NCBI GenBank assembly: GCA_903858475.1
Contig: CAIOIZ010000156.1
Span: 1-64,000, forward strand
Length of the DNA stretch: 64,000 bases
From: an uncultured Bacteroidota bacterium
GTDB taxonomy: Bacteria; Bacteroidota; Bacteroidia; Chitinophagales; Chitinophagaceae
Reading direction: 5' to 3'
Under the pieces are notes generated by a model. That model did not search any database. It was given only the letters and a program-made list of their open reading frames with translations, and was not told the DNA's origin. Of this stretch, positions 1-11,207 are shown piece by piece. The first letter of the stretch is position 1; the number at the start of each line of letters is the position of its first letter. The translations under genes and the position numbers were made by a program.

Positions 1-3
1 CCT

Positions 4-11
4 TATCTTTG
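4..11 (+). promoter_or_regulatory. Bacteroidetes-type -7 element (TATCTTTG) upstream of atpB
   Basis: TATCTTTG matches the TAnnTTTG consensus, 20 nt before the atpB ATG; the -33 element would lie outside the window. Confidence 0.5.
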
Positions 12-31
12 CGCCAAATTTAAGGCATTTT

Positions 32-1192
32 ATGGCAGCAAAGAGCATCAAAGCAATACTGGTGGCGGTTTTCAGCCTGAGCTTGGTATTGATTTCTACC
101 GAACTTTTAGCGCAGGAACACGCAACTACAGAGGCCCCCGCTAAGAAAAAATTATTCGATGCCAATGAGGTGATTTTTGGTCATATCATGGATGCACATG
201 AATTTCACTTCCTGAGCTATAAAGACAGCGAAGGCAAAGACCACCACGCAACCATTCCTTTACCTGTTATATTGTATTCTTCCGAAGGAGGCTTCAGCGT
301 TTTTATGTCGAGCAAATTTCAGCATGGACACGAAGCTTACAAAGGCTATGCAATACTGACAGAACATAAGATTGAAGAAATGGGGCTTGACAAAAAGAAA
401 TTCAATGTTGGCCAGATTATTCCCGTAAATGAAAATGGGGAGTTAAAAGCTTCTGTAAAACTATACGATATTTCACTGAGCCGTAATGTGGTGCAGATGT
501 TATTGGCCCTGTCTTTATTGGTATTTATTTTAATTCGAGTAGCCAAAAAATATGGTCAAGGTCAAGGGGTTGATTCAGCACCAAAGGGAATGCAAAATGC
601 CATTGAAACAGTAGTTAATTTCATAAAAGATGAAGTGGCAACCCCCAATTTAGGGGCTAAGAGCAAAAAATACATGCCTTACCTGCTTACTGTATTTTTA
701 TTTATTCTAATTAATAATATCGTTGGGTTAATACCTGGCACTGCCAATGTAACGGGCAATATCGCTTTCACATTTGTTTTGTCGATCATTTCTTTTGTAG
801 TGATTTTGTTTAGCACCAATAAGCATTACTGGATGCATATTATCAATCCTCCGGGCGTTCCAGGTTGGGTTAAAATAATTTTAGTACCAGTAGAGATTTT
901 AGGAATTTTCACTAAGCCATTTGCCCTAATGATCAGGTTATTTGCCAATATGGTGGCTGGGCATATCCTTATTATTTGTTTGATTTCCCTGATCTTTATT
1001 ATGGGAGCTTTGAATCAATATGCAGGCTGGGGATTTGCACCATTCTCTATTGCATTTACCGTCTTTATTTATTTTATAGAAGTGTTGGTTGCCTTTTTAC
1101 AAGCCTTTATTTTTACCATTTTAACAGCGGTATTTATCGGTCAGGCTTTGGAAGGAGAGCATCATGATACCGAACATGCAGCAGCACACTAA
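32..1192 (+). CDS. atpB: F0F1 ATP synthase subunit a
   Basis: 386 aa with signal-like N-terminus; PFALMIRLFANMVAGHILI and C-terminal helices typical of subunit a; followed by atpE and atpF. Confidence 0.97.
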   Translation: MAAKSIKAILVAVFSLSLVLISTELLAQEHATTEAPAKKKLFDANEVIFGHIMDAHEFHFLSYKDSEGKDHHATIPLPVILYSSEGGFSVFMSSKFQHGHEAYKGYAILTEHKIEEMGLDKKKFNVGQIIPVNENGELKASVKLYDISLSRNVVQMLLALSLLVFILIRVAKKYGQGQGVDSAPKGMQNAIETVVNFIKDEVATPNLGAKSKKYMPYLLTVFLFILINNIVGLIPGTANVTGNIAFTFVLSIISFVVILFSTNKHYWMHIINPPGVPGWVKIILVPVEILGIFTKPFALMIRLFANMVAGHILIICLISLIFIMGALNQYAGWGFAPFSIAFTVFIYFIEVLVAFLQAFIFTILTAVFIGQALEGEHHDTEHAAAH

Positions 1193-1217
1193 ACAAGTTT
1201 TTTTTTAACCAATATAA

Positions 1218-1463
<246 letters not shown>

Positions 1464-1537
1464 AAACCTTACTGCATCCAAGGCACAGGGCGGAGGATGC
1501 AGTATTTTTTAATTTTTAGTCTTTAATTTTTTATAAT

Positions 1538-2032
1538 ATGCAATTACTTACACCGGCCTTAGGCCTTATTTTATGGACACTGCTTGCATTTGGCATTGTG
1601 TTTTTTCTTTTGAAAAAATTTGCATGGCCTGCCATTATGAGCGGCTTGGATACAAGAGAAAAAACCATCGCTGATTCTTTGGCTACAGCTGAAAAAATTA
1701 AATTAGAAATGGCTCAGATGAAAAATGACAACGAAGCCATTTTAATCAGTGCAAGAGAAGAAAGAGCAACCATGTTGAAAGAAGCCAAAGAAACCAAGGA
1801 CAAGATGATCAGTGAGGCTAAAAATGAAGCCAAATTACAAGCTGGAAAAATTATTGCTGATGCCCAGGCTGCTATCAATCAACAAAAAATGGCTGCATTA
1901 ACTGATTTGAAAAATCAAATTGGCAAACTTGTTATTGAAACAAGTGAAAAAGTCTTGCGCAAAGAATTAAGCAATAAAGCAGAGCAAGAGAATTATATCA
2001 AAACATTGGCTACAGAAGTAAAATTAAACTAA
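1538..2032 (+). CDS. atpF: F0F1 ATP synthase subunit b
   Basis: N-terminal TM helix followed by a long charged coiled coil; position after atpE. Confidence 0.96.
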   Translation: MQLLTPALGLILWTLLAFGIVFFLLKKFAWPAIMSGLDTREKTIADSLATAEKIKLEMAQMKNDNEAILISAREERATMLKEAKETKDKMISEAKNEAKLQAGKIIADAQAAINQQKMAALTDLKNQIGKLVIETSEKVLRKELSNKAEQENYIKTLATEVKLN

Positions 2033-2132
2033 ACCAGCACTGCTATTAAAAAAGCAGGACTTGTTTACATTTTTTAAACCATCAGTATATTAATAGTACT
2101 GAAATAAATGGCCCTCAGTAGAGGTTTGAGGT

Positions 2133-2696
2133 ATGAATAATCCACGTTTAGCAGCACGGTACGCAAAAAGTTTGATGGATTTGGCAACAGAAAAAAACCA
2201 AATTGATGCGGTGTATGCCGACATGAAATGGTTGCAAAAAATTTGCAAGAGCAACCCCGATTTTGTTAGTGTATTGCGTAGCCCGGTTATCAAATCTGAC
2301 AAAAAAGCCATCATTATTAATGCAGTTATTACAGATCGCGTTGCTGAGCTGACTACTGCATTTATTCAGCTATTGGTTCGTAAAACCCGCGAGAGTAATC
2401 TATCTGAAATTGTGAATGCCTTTATTGAACAGTTCAATGCATTGCGCAATATACATACTGTAAAAATTACCGCTGCATCGCCTATTTCAGATGAGTTGAA
2501 AGAAAGCATCATGGTCAATGTTAAATCTGCCATCAAGGCCAATTCATTTGAAATTGAAACAGCTGTTAATGATGAATTAATTGGAGGATTTATTTTAGAA
2601 ACAGGCGGCCAAATGGTGGATGCTAGTATCTTAAAAGATTTAAAAGATATCCGCAAGCAGTTTTTGAACAATGATTATATTCAGAAAATTAGATAA
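2133..2696 (+). CDS. atpH: F0F1 ATP synthase subunit delta
   Basis: MNNPRLAARYAKSLMDLA N-terminus and C-terminal NDELIGGFILETGGQMVDASI typical of AtpH. Confidence 0.95.
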   Translation: MNNPRLAARYAKSLMDLATEKNQIDAVYADMKWLQKICKSNPDFVSVLRSPVIKSDKKAIIINAVITDRVAELTTAFIQLLVRKTRESNLSEIVNAFIEQFNALRNIHTVKITAASPISDELKESIMVNVKSAIKANSFEIETAVNDELIGGFILETGGQMVDASILKDLKDIRKQFLNNDYIQKIR

Positions 2697-2715
2697 GATG
2701 TTAATATAAAATTGG

Positions 2716-2745
2716 AAATCCTGGTCTAGTACCGGGATTTTTTTA
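2716..2745 (+). terminator. Intrinsic terminator after atpH
   Basis: 10-bp stem AAATCCTGGT / ACCGGGATTT (one T:G pair), loop CTAGT, followed by a T run. Confidence 0.85.
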
Positions 2746-2769
2746 TATTTTTAATTTCAAACCTTTTTT

Positions 2770-5712
2770 ATGAACAGCAAAATGCTTGGTAAAACCCTGC
2801 TATTTTATAGTTTGTGCCTATTGTTTTCTCCTTTTGTATTTGGTCAACAAGTACTACAAGGCAATAAAGTTTTCCCTGTTAAAACAGCAGTTATTAATTT
2901 CAAAGAACTATCCGACAAAGAATTGTTGATGCCCCGAAATTGGTTATTGGCAGCACCCATTCCTAATGAAGGAAGAGAAGTAGAAGAGCCCTATTCTCCC
3001 AACGCTCCTCTAGGAAATACTAGTCCTGCTACCCCTACCAATCCCTTAGTAGTTTCTCCTTCTCCTTTATTGAGCTATGAAGCTGCACCAGATGAGGCAC
3101 AGGGCGGAGGCGTTTCGGGCACTTATAATATACCGCCAGATACACATGGTGCTGTTGGATTGGATAAGGTTTTTGTGAATTTAAATAACAACTATAAAGT
3201 ATTGGATAAAGCAACTGGTGCCCAGTTGAGCCTGGTGTCTATGCCAAGTTTTTGGGCAGCATTAGGTGCTGATGCAACTGGTGCTTTTGATCCGCGAATT
3301 ATGTTTGATCCTTATAATAATCGCTGGTTAGTGGCGGCTGTTTCAAATGGTAGTTTGGCCAGCTCAAGAGTGCTCCTTGCTATTTCTCAAACCTGGGACC
3401 CCATGGGGAATTATAATTTATATGCTTTTGATCCCGATACTGGCGCAACTGATTGGGCCGATTTTCCTATGCTTGGCTTCAACAAGAATTGGATAGCCAT
3501 TGGGGTGAATAATTTTACACTGGCTGGCGCATTTACAGTTGGAAAAATGTTTGTTATTGACTATCCCACCATTTTAACTGGTACAGCCAATGCAACTGTA
3601 TTTTCGGGTACTAATTTTTGTACGCATCCTGCCACAACCTATTCTGCAACAGAAGCCACATTATATGCACCAAATCATTTAAGCAGTGCAGGGGCAACCT
3701 ATGCACTTAATACTATTACCGGAACATCATCGGCTCCTGTATTTTCATCAGGAGCTACAAAAACAAGAACTGGTGGCGGTTGGGCACAGCCCACAGGCAA
3801 CAAGCAACCACAACAATGTTTAAGTGCTTGTCCGGGTACATTGGCATTATTGGATGGAGGTGATGCACAAATCAGGCATAATGTAGTTTTTAAAAATGGA
3901 TTTGTATGGTATCCACAAACTATTGGTTTGCCAACTGGTGTATACACCCATACAGCTGTGCAATGGACAAAACTAACAGCTTCTACCGGAAATTTTGCAG
4001 ATGGTGGCCGTGTTGAAGATGCGACAGCTACCGTAAGTAATGGAGGTCAGTGGTATGCATTTCCTTCAATTGCCGTAAATCAGAATAATGATGTATTGCT
4101 TGGATATTCAAAATTCGAAAGTGATGGTTTTGCTGGTGCGGCTTATTCATTCCGTTTGGGAACTGATGTAGCCGGATCCATGCAGGATGTGATTATTTAT
4201 AAGGATGGGTTAGATTATTACGATAAAGATTTTAGCTCTGGCCGTCAGCGTTGGGGCGATTATAGCCATACCATGGTAGATCCTTACGATTCGGTATCAC
4301 TCTGGACTATTCAAGAATATGCAAAACTAAGGGCTGCTCCCAGTGTAGGAGGAAGCACCAGTAAATGGGGTACTTGGTGGGCACAGGTAATGCCCAATCA
4401 ATGCAATGCAAATGTGGCCAGTGGCAACTGGAATACTGCTGCTACTTGGGGATGTGGCCATGTGCCTACCGCTACTGATAATATCGTTATTCAAAGTGGT
4501 CAAAACGTAACGCTTGATGTAGATCCTTTAGCAGCGAGTATTACCATTAATAATGGTGGTACACTAACAGTTAGCACTACACGAACTTTGTCTTGTAATT
4601 TACTTGTAAATGGAACGCTCAATATCACGGGAGGAAAACTTCAACTGGGCAACTTCAATGTATTTTTGGATAGGGCAGGTACCCTTACAGGCGCTTCCAG
4701 TACTTCCTATTTTGTAACAAATGGAACTGGTGCCGTTAGAAAGGCCGTTACAGCAGGTACCAATTTTCAATTCCCTGTTGCTGCTACTACCAGTTCTTAT
4801 ACACCACTAACGATTGCACTTAATGCGGGCGATCCAACTGAATTATTCGATGTGCGCGTAAGTACGGGTGTAAATCCTACCGCTTTTGATGCAGCTACTT
4901 GTGTACAACGCACTTGGAATATTAGTGAAACTACGCCTGGGGGCAATAATGCTACATTAACTTTTCAATGGACTGCGGCAGAACATGGGGCCAGCTATAA
5001 TCCAAGTATAGCAGCCACTGCTAATCGACACAACGGAGTAGCTTGGGTATTGGGAGCTTCAATGCCCATACCTAGTCTTGCAGCTGGAGTATACACGGCA
5101 GCAACTAGTACCACGGTGTCTAGCTTTTCTCCTTGGGTCATTTCATCTATTGGGATAATACCTGTTCGATTGGAATATTTCACTGGTAAAAAACAAGGCA
5201 ATGCCAATTGGTTGAATTGGAAAGTTACCTGCCAGAGTGATCGGGCGAAATTTAATATTGAAAGAAGTGCAGATGGGCGCAATTTTAATTCAATTGGAGA
5301 GCTAACGGCAACTACCACACGCTGCCTACAACCTTTTGATTTTACCGATGCGAATCCAGCTGCTGGCATCAATTATTATAGAATAAAAATGACCGATGCC
5401 GATGGTAAATTTGTATATACGCAGGTATTGGCCTTGCTAAATAATAGAAATGGCTTTGAAATTGTAAATATCAGTCCTTCACTGGTGGTGGATGGTAAAG
5501 CCATATTAAATCTTTCTTCAGCCCTAGCACAACAGGTAAATATTGTTGTTACTGGTGCGGCGGGCAATGTGCTTAATCAATTTACGCAGGTATTGATTGC
5601 AGGCGCTACTCAAGTACCAATGGACTTTTCTACATTGGGAGCTGGCACTTACTGGGTGTCGGTTTATACAGCCGATAGGGAGAAAAAATCGGTTCGTTTT
5701 GTAAAATATTAG
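2770..5712 (+). CDS. Secreted multidomain protein with C-terminal T9SS-like sorting domain
   Basis: Signal peptide; propeller-like N-terminal region; NVASGNWNTAATWGCGHVPTATDNIVI module; NWLNWKVTCQSDRAKFNIERSADG fibronectin-like module; C-terminal domain ending GAGTYWVSVYTADREKKSVRFVKY. Confidence 0.85.
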   Translation: MNSKMLGKTLLFYSLCLLFSPFVFGQQVLQGNKVFPVKTAVINFKELSDKELLMPRNWLLAAPIPNEGREVEEPYSPNAPLGNTSPATPTNPLVVSPSPLLSYEAAPDEAQGGGVSGTYNIPPDTHGAVGLDKVFVNLNNNYKVLDKATGAQLSLVSMPSFWAALGADATGAFDPRIMFDPYNNRWLVAAVSNGSLASSRVLLAISQTWDPMGNYNLYAFDPDTGATDWADFPMLGFNKNWIAIGVNNFTLAGAFTVGKMFVIDYPTILTGTANATVFSGTNFCTHPATTYSATEATLYAPNHLSSAGATYALNTITGTSSAPVFSSGATKTRTGGGWAQPTGNKQPQQCLSACPGTLALLDGGDAQIRHNVVFKNGFVWYPQTIGLPTGVYTHTAVQWTKLTASTGNFADGGRVEDATATVSNGGQWYAFPSIAVNQNNDVLLGYSKFESDGFAGAAYSFRLGTDVAGSMQDVIIYKDGLDYYDKDFSSGRQRWGDYSHTMVDPYDSVSLWTIQEYAKLRAAPSVGGSTSKWGTWWAQVMPNQCNANVASGNWNTAATWGCGHVPTATDNIVIQSGQNVTLDVDPLAASITINNGGTLTVSTTRTLSCNLLVNGTLNITGGKLQLGNFNVFLDRAGTLTGASSTSYFVTNGTGAVRKAVTAGTNFQFPVAATTSSYTPLTIALNAGDPTELFDVRVSTGVNPTAFDAATCVQRTWNISETTPGGNNATLTFQWTAAEHGASYNPSIAATANRHNGVAWVLGASMPIPSLAAGVYTAATSTTVSSFSPWVISSIGIIPVRLEYFTGKKQGNANWLNWKVTCQSDRAKFNIERSADGRNFNSIGELTATTTRCLQPFDFTDANPAAGINYYRIKMTDADGKFVYTQVLALLNNRNGFEIVNISPSLVVDGKAILNLSSALAQQVNIVVTGAAGNVLNQFTQVLIAGATQVPMDFSTLGAGTYWVSVYTADREKKSVRFVKY

Positions 5713-5737
5713 ACTTATTAATATTAAATAGGCTACT

Positions 5738-5770
5738 GGCTGTTCCAAAATCAAGGAACAGCCTTTTTTT
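5738..5770 (+). terminator. Intrinsic terminator after the inserted secreted-protein gene
   Basis: Perfect 9-bp stem GGCTGTTCC / GGAACAGCC followed by TTTTTTT. Confidence 0.88.
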
Positions 5771-5791
5771 ATACGGAAAATGCCCATATTT

Positions 5792-5823
5792 TTTGCCATT
5801 CCAACAGTCAATCCCTACCTTTG
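5792..5823 (+). promoter_or_regulatory. Bacteroidetes sigma-70-type promoter of atpA
   Basis: TTTG (5792-5795), 20-nt spacer, TACCTTTG (5816-5823); matches TTTG/TAnnTTTG. Confidence 0.65.
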
Positions 5824-5909
5824 CACCCGATTTAAACAAGGTTGATTTATTGTCAGGAAAATCATAGCCCTGTTAATTTCTTAGCCCTCAACATATCAAA
5901 AATTAAACT

Positions 5910-7487
5910 ATGGTAGAAATTAAACCAGATGAAATTTCGGCGATCCTTCGCCAGCAACTGAGCAACTTTAATGCAGGCGCCAGTTTGGAAGAAGTAGGAA
6001 CCGTATTGCAAGTGGGTGATGGTATTGCCCGCGTTTACGGACTGAACAATGTTCGCAGTGGGGAACTGGTTGAATTTGACAATGGAGTTAAAGCCATTGC
6101 ACTTAACCTTGAAGAAGATAATGTGGGTGTGGTATTGATGGGTGATAGCGGCGATATCAAAGAAGGCGCTAAAGTAAAACGTACTGGACAAATCGCCTCT
6201 ATTAAAGTAGGTGAAGGAATGTGCGGTCGTGTAATCAATACGTTGGGCGAGCCCATCGATGGTAAAGGTCCTATCAAAGGTGAGTTATACGAAATGCCTT
6301 TAGAACGTAAAGCACCAGGGGTAATTTTCCGTGAACCAGTTAAGGAGCCATTACAAACTGGTATCAAGGCCATTGATGCCATGATTCCAATTGGACGTGG
6401 TCAAAGGGAATTGATCATTGGTGATCGTCAAACTGGTAAAACTGCCATTGCCATTGACACAATCATCAATCAAAAAGAATTTTTCGCAGCAGGTAAAACT
6501 GTTTATTGCATATATGTAGCGATTGGTCAAAAAGCGTCTACTATTGCTGGTATCATGAAAACATTAGAAGAAAATGGCGCCATGGCTTATACCACCATCG
6601 TAGCGGCCTCTGCTTCTGATCCAGCACCTTTACAATTCTATGCTCCATTTGCTGGCGCAGCCATCGGAGAATTCTTCCGTGATACCGGTAGACCAGCATT
6701 GATTATCTATGATGATTTATCAAAACAAGCAGTAGCTTATCGTGAGGTGTCTTTGTTGCTTCGTCGTCCACCAGGCCGTGAAGCTTATCCAGGTGACGTA
6801 TTCTATTTGCATAGCCGTCTATTAGAAAGAGCTGCTAAAGTAATTTCTAAGGATGAAATTGCTCAGCAAATGAATGACTTACCTGCTTCTATTAAGCATT
6901 TAGTAAAAGGTGGTGGATCTTTGACCGCATTACCTGTAATTGAAACGCAGGCTGGTGACGTATCTGCTTATATTCCTACCAACGTAATTTCTATCACCGA
7001 CGGACAGATATTCCTAGAGGGTAACTTGTTCAACGCTGGTATTCGCCCTGCTATTAACGTAGGTATTAGCGTAAGTCGTGTGGGTGGTAATGCACAGATT
7101 AAATCAATGAAAAAAGTAGCCGGTACCCTTAAATTGGATCAGGCACTTTACCGCGAATTGGAAGCCTTCAGTAAATTTGGTGGCGATTTGGATGCTGCTA
7201 CCAAAAACGTAATTGATAAGGGTGCAAGAAACGTGGAAATATTGAAACAACCACAATACACCCCTTTCAGCGTTGAAAAACAAGTGGCTATCATTTACTT
7301 GGGTACACAAGGTTTACTGAAAGATGTGGCAGTTAAAAATGTAAAAGCATTTGAAGACCATTTCTTGATGGAAATGGAGCAAAAGCATCCTGAAATTCTG
7401 GCTGATTTCAAAAAAGGTAATTTACCTGAAGATGGCCTGAACAAAATGACAGAATTGGCAAAAGGATTATCTGCCCAGTACAAATAA
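5910..7487 (+). CDS. atpA: F0F1 ATP synthase subunit alpha
   Basis: 525 aa; Walker [57 protein letters not shown]. Confidence 0.99.
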   Translation: MVEIKPDEISAILRQQLSNFNAGASLEEVGTVLQVGDGIARVYGLNNVRSGELVEFDNGVKAIALNLEEDNVGVVLMGDSGDIKEGAKVKRTGQIASIKVGEGMCGRVINTLGEPIDGKGPIKGELYEMPLERKAPGVIFREPVKEPLQTGIKAIDAMIPIGRGQRELIIGDRQTGKTAIAIDTIINQKEFFAAGKTVYCIYVAIGQKASTIAGIMKTLEENGAMAYTTIVAASASDPAPLQFYAPFAGAAIGEFFRDTGRPALIIYDDLSKQAVAYREVSLLLRRPPGREAYPGDVFYLHSRLLERAAKVISKDEIAQQMNDLPASIKHLVKGGGSLTALPVIETQAGDVSAYIPTNVISITDGQIFLEGNLFNAGIRPAINVGISVSRVGGNAQIKSMKKVAGTLKLDQALYRELEAFSKFGGDLDAATKNVIDKGARNVEILKQPQYTPFSVEKQVAIIYLGTQGLLKDVAVKNVKAFEDHFLMEMEQKHPEILADFKKGNLPEDGLNKMTELAKGLSAQYK

Positions 7488-7511
7488 TTTTTCACAAGCA
7501 CAAGTGAATAC

Positions 7512-7538
7512 ACCTCCCCTTTGGGGAGGTTTTTTTTT
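7512..7538 (+). terminator. Intrinsic terminator after atpA
   Basis: 8-bp stem ACCTCCCC / GGGGAGGT with TTT loop followed by a run of T. Confidence 0.9.
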
Positions 7539-7637
7539 GCCCTAAGTTCAACTTAATGGTACTGGTTTAGGATTGCTAAAATGTCAGTGATTATAATCGG
7601 GAATAGTTTTTGAGTTTTATAATCAAAACATATTAAA

Positions 7638-8333
7638 ATGACACTCGGTATTATGCTTATCTCTGGCTTCTTTATGTTGTTGGGGATGTTTGTTCAGTTT
7701 CGATTAAAAAGTAAATTCAATCAATATAGTCAAGTACTCACCAGTAGCAGGATGAGTGGAAAAGAAATCGCAGAAAAAATGCTAAGGGACAATGTTATAT
7801 ATGATGTAAAGGTTATTTCTGTAGATGGATTTCTGTCGGACCACTATAACCCTGTTAACAAAACAATTAATCTGAGTTCAGCAGTTTACGAAGGAAGAAC
7901 AGTTGCTGCTGCTGCTGTGGCGGCACATGAATGTGGCCATGCCTTGCAACATGCTCGATCCTATTCAATGCTACAATTACGAAGCAAATTAGTGCCAGCC
8001 GTACAAATCAGTAGTTCCTTGTCGCAATGGGTAATCATTGCAGGATTAGGTATGTTTGGTTTTGGTGGTGGAAATCCTACTATTCTATTAATTGGCATTG
8101 TACTTTTTGCAGTCACCACTTTGTTTTCGCTAATTACCCTTCCGGTAGAATTGGATGCTAGTGCACGGGCATTAAAATGGTTGGATACAGCCCATATCAC
8201 CAAAACCGCAGAACATCAACAAGCAAAGGATGCATTAAAATGGGCGGCTTTAACCTATGTAATAGCTGCATTGGCTTCTATTGCCATGCTCGTACAATAT
8301 ATTTTAATCTATCAATCAAGAACAAGGGATTAA
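7638..8333 (+). CDS. Zinc metallopeptidase, YugP-like membrane protease family
   Basis: HEXXH motif AAHECGHALQHARSY; N-terminal TM and further TM helices. Confidence 0.9.
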   Translation: MTLGIMLISGFFMLLGMFVQFRLKSKFNQYSQVLTSSRMSGKEIAEKMLRDNVIYDVKVISVDGFLSDHYNPVNKTINLSSAVYEGRTVAAAAVAAHECGHALQHARSYSMLQLRSKLVPAVQISSSLSQWVIIAGLGMFGFGGGNPTILLIGIVLFAVTTLFSLITLPVELDASARALKWLDTAHITKTAEHQQAKDALKWAALTYVIAALASIAMLVQYILIYQSRTRD

Positions 8334-8394
8334 GGAGCTTCATTGTTCCAATAGTTGCCCTGACGGCTCAATTTAAAGTCCGTTAATTATCAAC

Positions 8395-8402
8395 TATATT
8401 TG
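8395..8402 (+). promoter_or_regulatory. Candidate -7 element (TATATTTG) upstream of the first clpP
   Basis: TAnnTTTG match 25 nt before the ATG at 8427; it overlaps the upstream in-frame ATG at 8400, arguing against that start. Confidence 0.45.
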
Positions 8403-8426
8403 TTTATAAATTATAAATCAGATTAC

Positions 8427-9122
8427 ATGAATTTAGCCAAAGAGTTTGAAAAATATGCTGTAAAGCACCAGGGTATCAGTAGTAATACCCTTGATGGATA
8501 CATGAAATATAATGTAACCAATCTTACCCCTAATGTAATTGAAGAGCGCCAATTGCACGGAACTGTAATTGATGTATACAGCCGGTTGATGATTGATCGC
8601 ATTATTTTTTTAGGATACCCCGTTACAGATGAGGTAGCAAATATTATCACTGCGCAAATGTTGTTTTTAGAAAGCCAAGATCGCACCAGGGATATTCAAA
8701 TGTATATTAATAGTCCGGGCGGAAGTGTATACGCCGGATTAGGAATGTACGATACGATGCAATTCATTAATCCAGAAATCTCCACCATCTGTACCGGGGT
8801 AGCCGCCAGTATGGCAGCTGTGCTCATGTGTGCTGGTGCAAAAGGCAAAAGAACTGCATTAAAACATAGTCGTATCATGATGCATCAACCAAGTGCAGGT
8901 GCAGGTGGACAAGCAAGTGATATTGAAATTACAGTGAATGAAGTAAAAAAACTGAAGGCTGAATTGTACGATATTATAGCTTATCACACAGGACAGCCTA
9001 TTGAAAAAGTTGCCTTGGATTGCAATCGAGATTATTGGATGAGAAGTGAAGAGGCAAAGGCCTATGGTTTAATTGATGAAGTGCTTGGAATTAACCCAAA
9101 AAAATTAAATAAAGAATTGTAA
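8427..9122 (+). CDS. clpP: ATP-dependent Clp protease proteolytic subunit (first paralogue)
   Basis: Ser (GVAASMAA), His (IMMHQPSAG) and Asp (NRDYWM) of the ClpP triad; start MNLAKEFEKYA preferred over the ORF-track start at 8400. Confidence 0.95.
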   Translation: MNLAKEFEKYAVKHQGISSNTLDGYMKYNVTNLTPNVIEERQLHGTVIDVYSRLMIDRIIFLGYPVTDEVANIITAQMLFLESQDRTRDIQMYINSPGGSVYAGLGMYDTMQFINPEISTICTGVAASMAAVLMCAGAKGKRTALKHSRIMMHQPSAGAGGQASDIEITVNEVKKLKAELYDIIAYHTGQPIEKVALDCNRDYWMRSEEAKAYGLIDEVLGINPKKLNKEL

Positions 9123-9169
9123 TGCCAATCGGGCACTATTAATAGTTTGTAAAAATTAACCTAATTAAA

Positions 9170-9790
9170 ATGAATATTTATAATAATCGCATTCGCCTTG
9201 AAGAGGAAGAAACGCCCAATAATCTTCCTGAAAATCCAATGGAAAAAATGATGAGCGGGTGGCAGTTCGACAAGAAATTTATTGAACAAAGAAAGATTTT
9301 TTTATGGGGTGTTGTCGATGATAAAAGTGCAAAAGATATTACTGCCAGATTGCTTTATCTGGAGGCCATTGATCCAGGAAAAGAAATTACCTTTTATATC
9401 AATAGTCCAGGTGGTGTGGTAACCAGTGGAATGGTTATCTATGATACCATGAAAATGATTTCCTCTCCAGTAAGTACCGTTTGTATGGGCATGGCGGCGA
9501 GCATGGGTAGTATATTATTAAGTGGTGGTGAAAAAGGAAGAAGGTTTATTTTTCCACATGGCGAAGTGATGATTCACCAGCCAAGTGGTGGCGGACAAGG
9601 AACCAGTGCAGATCTTGAAATCATGGCTGAGCAAATTAAAAAAACAAAAGAAATGGGCGCACAGCTTCTGGCTGACAATTGTGGCCAAAGTTTTGAAAAG
9701 GTGATGAAGGATTTCGATCGGGATTATTGGATGGATGCCAAAGAGTCAATTTCATATGGTATAGTAGACGCGCTACTTAAAAAAATATAA
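9170..9790 (+). CDS. clpP: ATP-dependent Clp protease proteolytic subunit (second paralogue)
   Basis: [29 protein letters not shown] and DRDYWM triad motifs. Confidence 0.95.
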   Translation: MNIYNNRIRLEEEETPNNLPENPMEKMMSGWQFDKKFIEQRKIFLWGVVDDKSAKDITARLLYLEAIDPGKEITFYINSPGGVVTSGMVIYDTMKMISSPVSTVCMGMAASMGSILLSGGEKGRRFIFPHGEVMIHQPSGGGQGTSADLEIMAEQIKKTKEMGAQLLADNCGQSFEKVMKDFDRDYWMDAKESISYGIVDALLKKI

Positions 9791-9810
9791 GGTTTACTAG
9801 CAATTTTTTC

Positions 9811-9837
9811 AAAAAAGCCTCTGCAAAAGGCTTTTTT
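9811..9837 (+). terminator. Intrinsic terminator between the second clpP and clpX
   Basis: AAAAAAGCCT / AGGCTTTTTT hairpin followed by Ts. Confidence 0.75.
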
Positions 9838-9900
9838 GCTTAGTAAGCAGCAAAGCATCGTTCCCCACAAAAAAATTGTCCTTAACAGAGGCATGTTATT

Positions 9901-9908
9901 TAACTTTG
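9901..9908 (+). promoter_or_regulatory. Candidate -7 element (TAACTTTG) of clpX
   Basis: TAnnTTTG match 42 nt upstream of the clpX ATG and downstream of a terminator. Confidence 0.45.
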
Positions 9909-9950
9909 CATTTCATTCTTAATTCAATGCTGCCTTGGTAGCAAATCAAT

Positions 9951-11189
9951 ATGGCAAAACAACCGGTTTTACATTGTTCATTTTGTGGTAGAAGCCGTGA
10001 TGAGGTAAAAATCCTGATTGCTGGACAGGATGGGCATATCTGTGAAAATTGTGTCGAGCATGCACAAGAAATTATTGCCCAGGAGTTGGTCGCTTATACT
10101 GATACCAAAGCAACTGGCAGCAGCAATAAATTAACCGTTCGTAAGCCAATTGAAATAAAGAAATTTCTCGATGATTATGTAATTGGCCAGGATGATGCAA
10201 AGAAAATTCTAGCCGTGGCGGTTTACAATCACTATAAGCGGCTGAATCAAAAAGTTGACAATGATGTAGAGATTGAGAAAAGTAATATTATTATGGTGGG
10301 CGAAACGGGTACTGGTAAAACCTTATTAGCCAAAAGTATTGCGCGTATGCTAAACGTGCCATTTGCAATAGTAGACGCCACTGTTTTTACCGAAGCAGGT
10401 TATGTGGGAGAAGATGTAGAAAGCATGCTGAGTCGCCTCTTGCAGGCATGTAATTATGATGTAGCTAGTGCGGAGAAGGGAATCGTATTTATTGATGAAA
10501 TTGATAAGGTTGCTCGCAAAAGCGATAATCCAAGTATTACCCGGGATGTGAGTGGGGAAGGCGTACAACAAGGATTATTAAAATTGCTAGAAGGAACGGA
10601 AGTGTTGGTGCCACCTCAAGGAGGTCGCAAGCATCCAGAACAGAAATTAGTAAAATTAAATACCCAGAATATCCTCTTTATATGTGGCGGAGCTTTTGAT
10701 GGCATCGACAAGGTAATTGCAAGAAGAATCAATACCCATGCCATCGGCTTTAATGTCAATAAAGATGCGCAAGAATTCCAGCACAACAATCTACTGCACT
10801 TCATAAATGCGGTTGATTTGAAACATTTTGGTTTAATACCTGAATTGCTGGGCCGATTGCCAGTAATTACCTATTTAGATCCATTGGATGCTGCTACGTT
10901 GCGTAATATTCTTACCGAACCCAAGAATAGCTTGATCAAGCAATTTACCAGGTTATTTGAAATAGAGGGTATTGCATTGACTTTTGACACTGCCACATAT
11001 GACTTTATGGTAGAAAAGGCCCTGGAATACAAATTAGGTGCAAGGGGGTTGCGTAGTATTTGTGAGAGTATTTTGACCGATGCGATGTTTGAATTACCCT
11101 CCCAGAAAATAAAGACATTTCATGTTAGTCTTGAATATGCACAACGTAAGTTTAGCAGTAGTAAGCTAAGCATGCTGAAAGTAGCATAA
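9951..11189 (+). CDS. clpX: ATP-dependent Clp protease ATP-binding subunit ClpX
   Basis: N-terminal zinc-binding [11 protein letters not shown]...CENC; Walker [49 protein letters not shown]. Confidence 0.98.
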   Translation: MAKQPVLHCSFCGRSRDEVKILIAGQDGHICENCVEHAQEIIAQELVAYTDTKATGSSNKLTVRKPIEIKKFLDDYVIGQDDAKKILAVAVYNHYKRLNQKVDNDVEIEKSNIIMVGETGTGKTLLAKSIARMLNVPFAIVDATVFTEAGYVGEDVESMLSRLLQACNYDVASAEKGIVFIDEIDKVARKSDNPSITRDVSGEGVQQGLLKLLEGTEVLVPPQGGRKHPEQKLVKLNTQNILFICGGAFDGIDKVIARRINTHAIGFNVNKDAQEFQHNNLLHFINAVDLKHFGLIPELLGRLPVITYLDPLDAATLRNILTEPKNSLIKQFTRLFEIEGIALTFDTATYDFMVEKALEYKLGARGLRSICESILTDAMFELPSQKIKTFHVSLEYAQRKFSSSKLSMLKVA

Positions 11190-11207
11190 TTTTCAAGGAA
11201 GATTTTT

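Noticed and set aside
5524-5839. Overlapping minus-strand ORFs (95 and 69 aa)
   Set aside because: They cross the end of the secreted-protein gene, its terminator and the atpA promoter; no recognisable protein features.
2700-5910. Mobile element insertion between atpH and atpA
   Set aside because: No transposase, terminal inverted repeats or target-site duplication found by eye; the terminators explain the visible inverted repeats.
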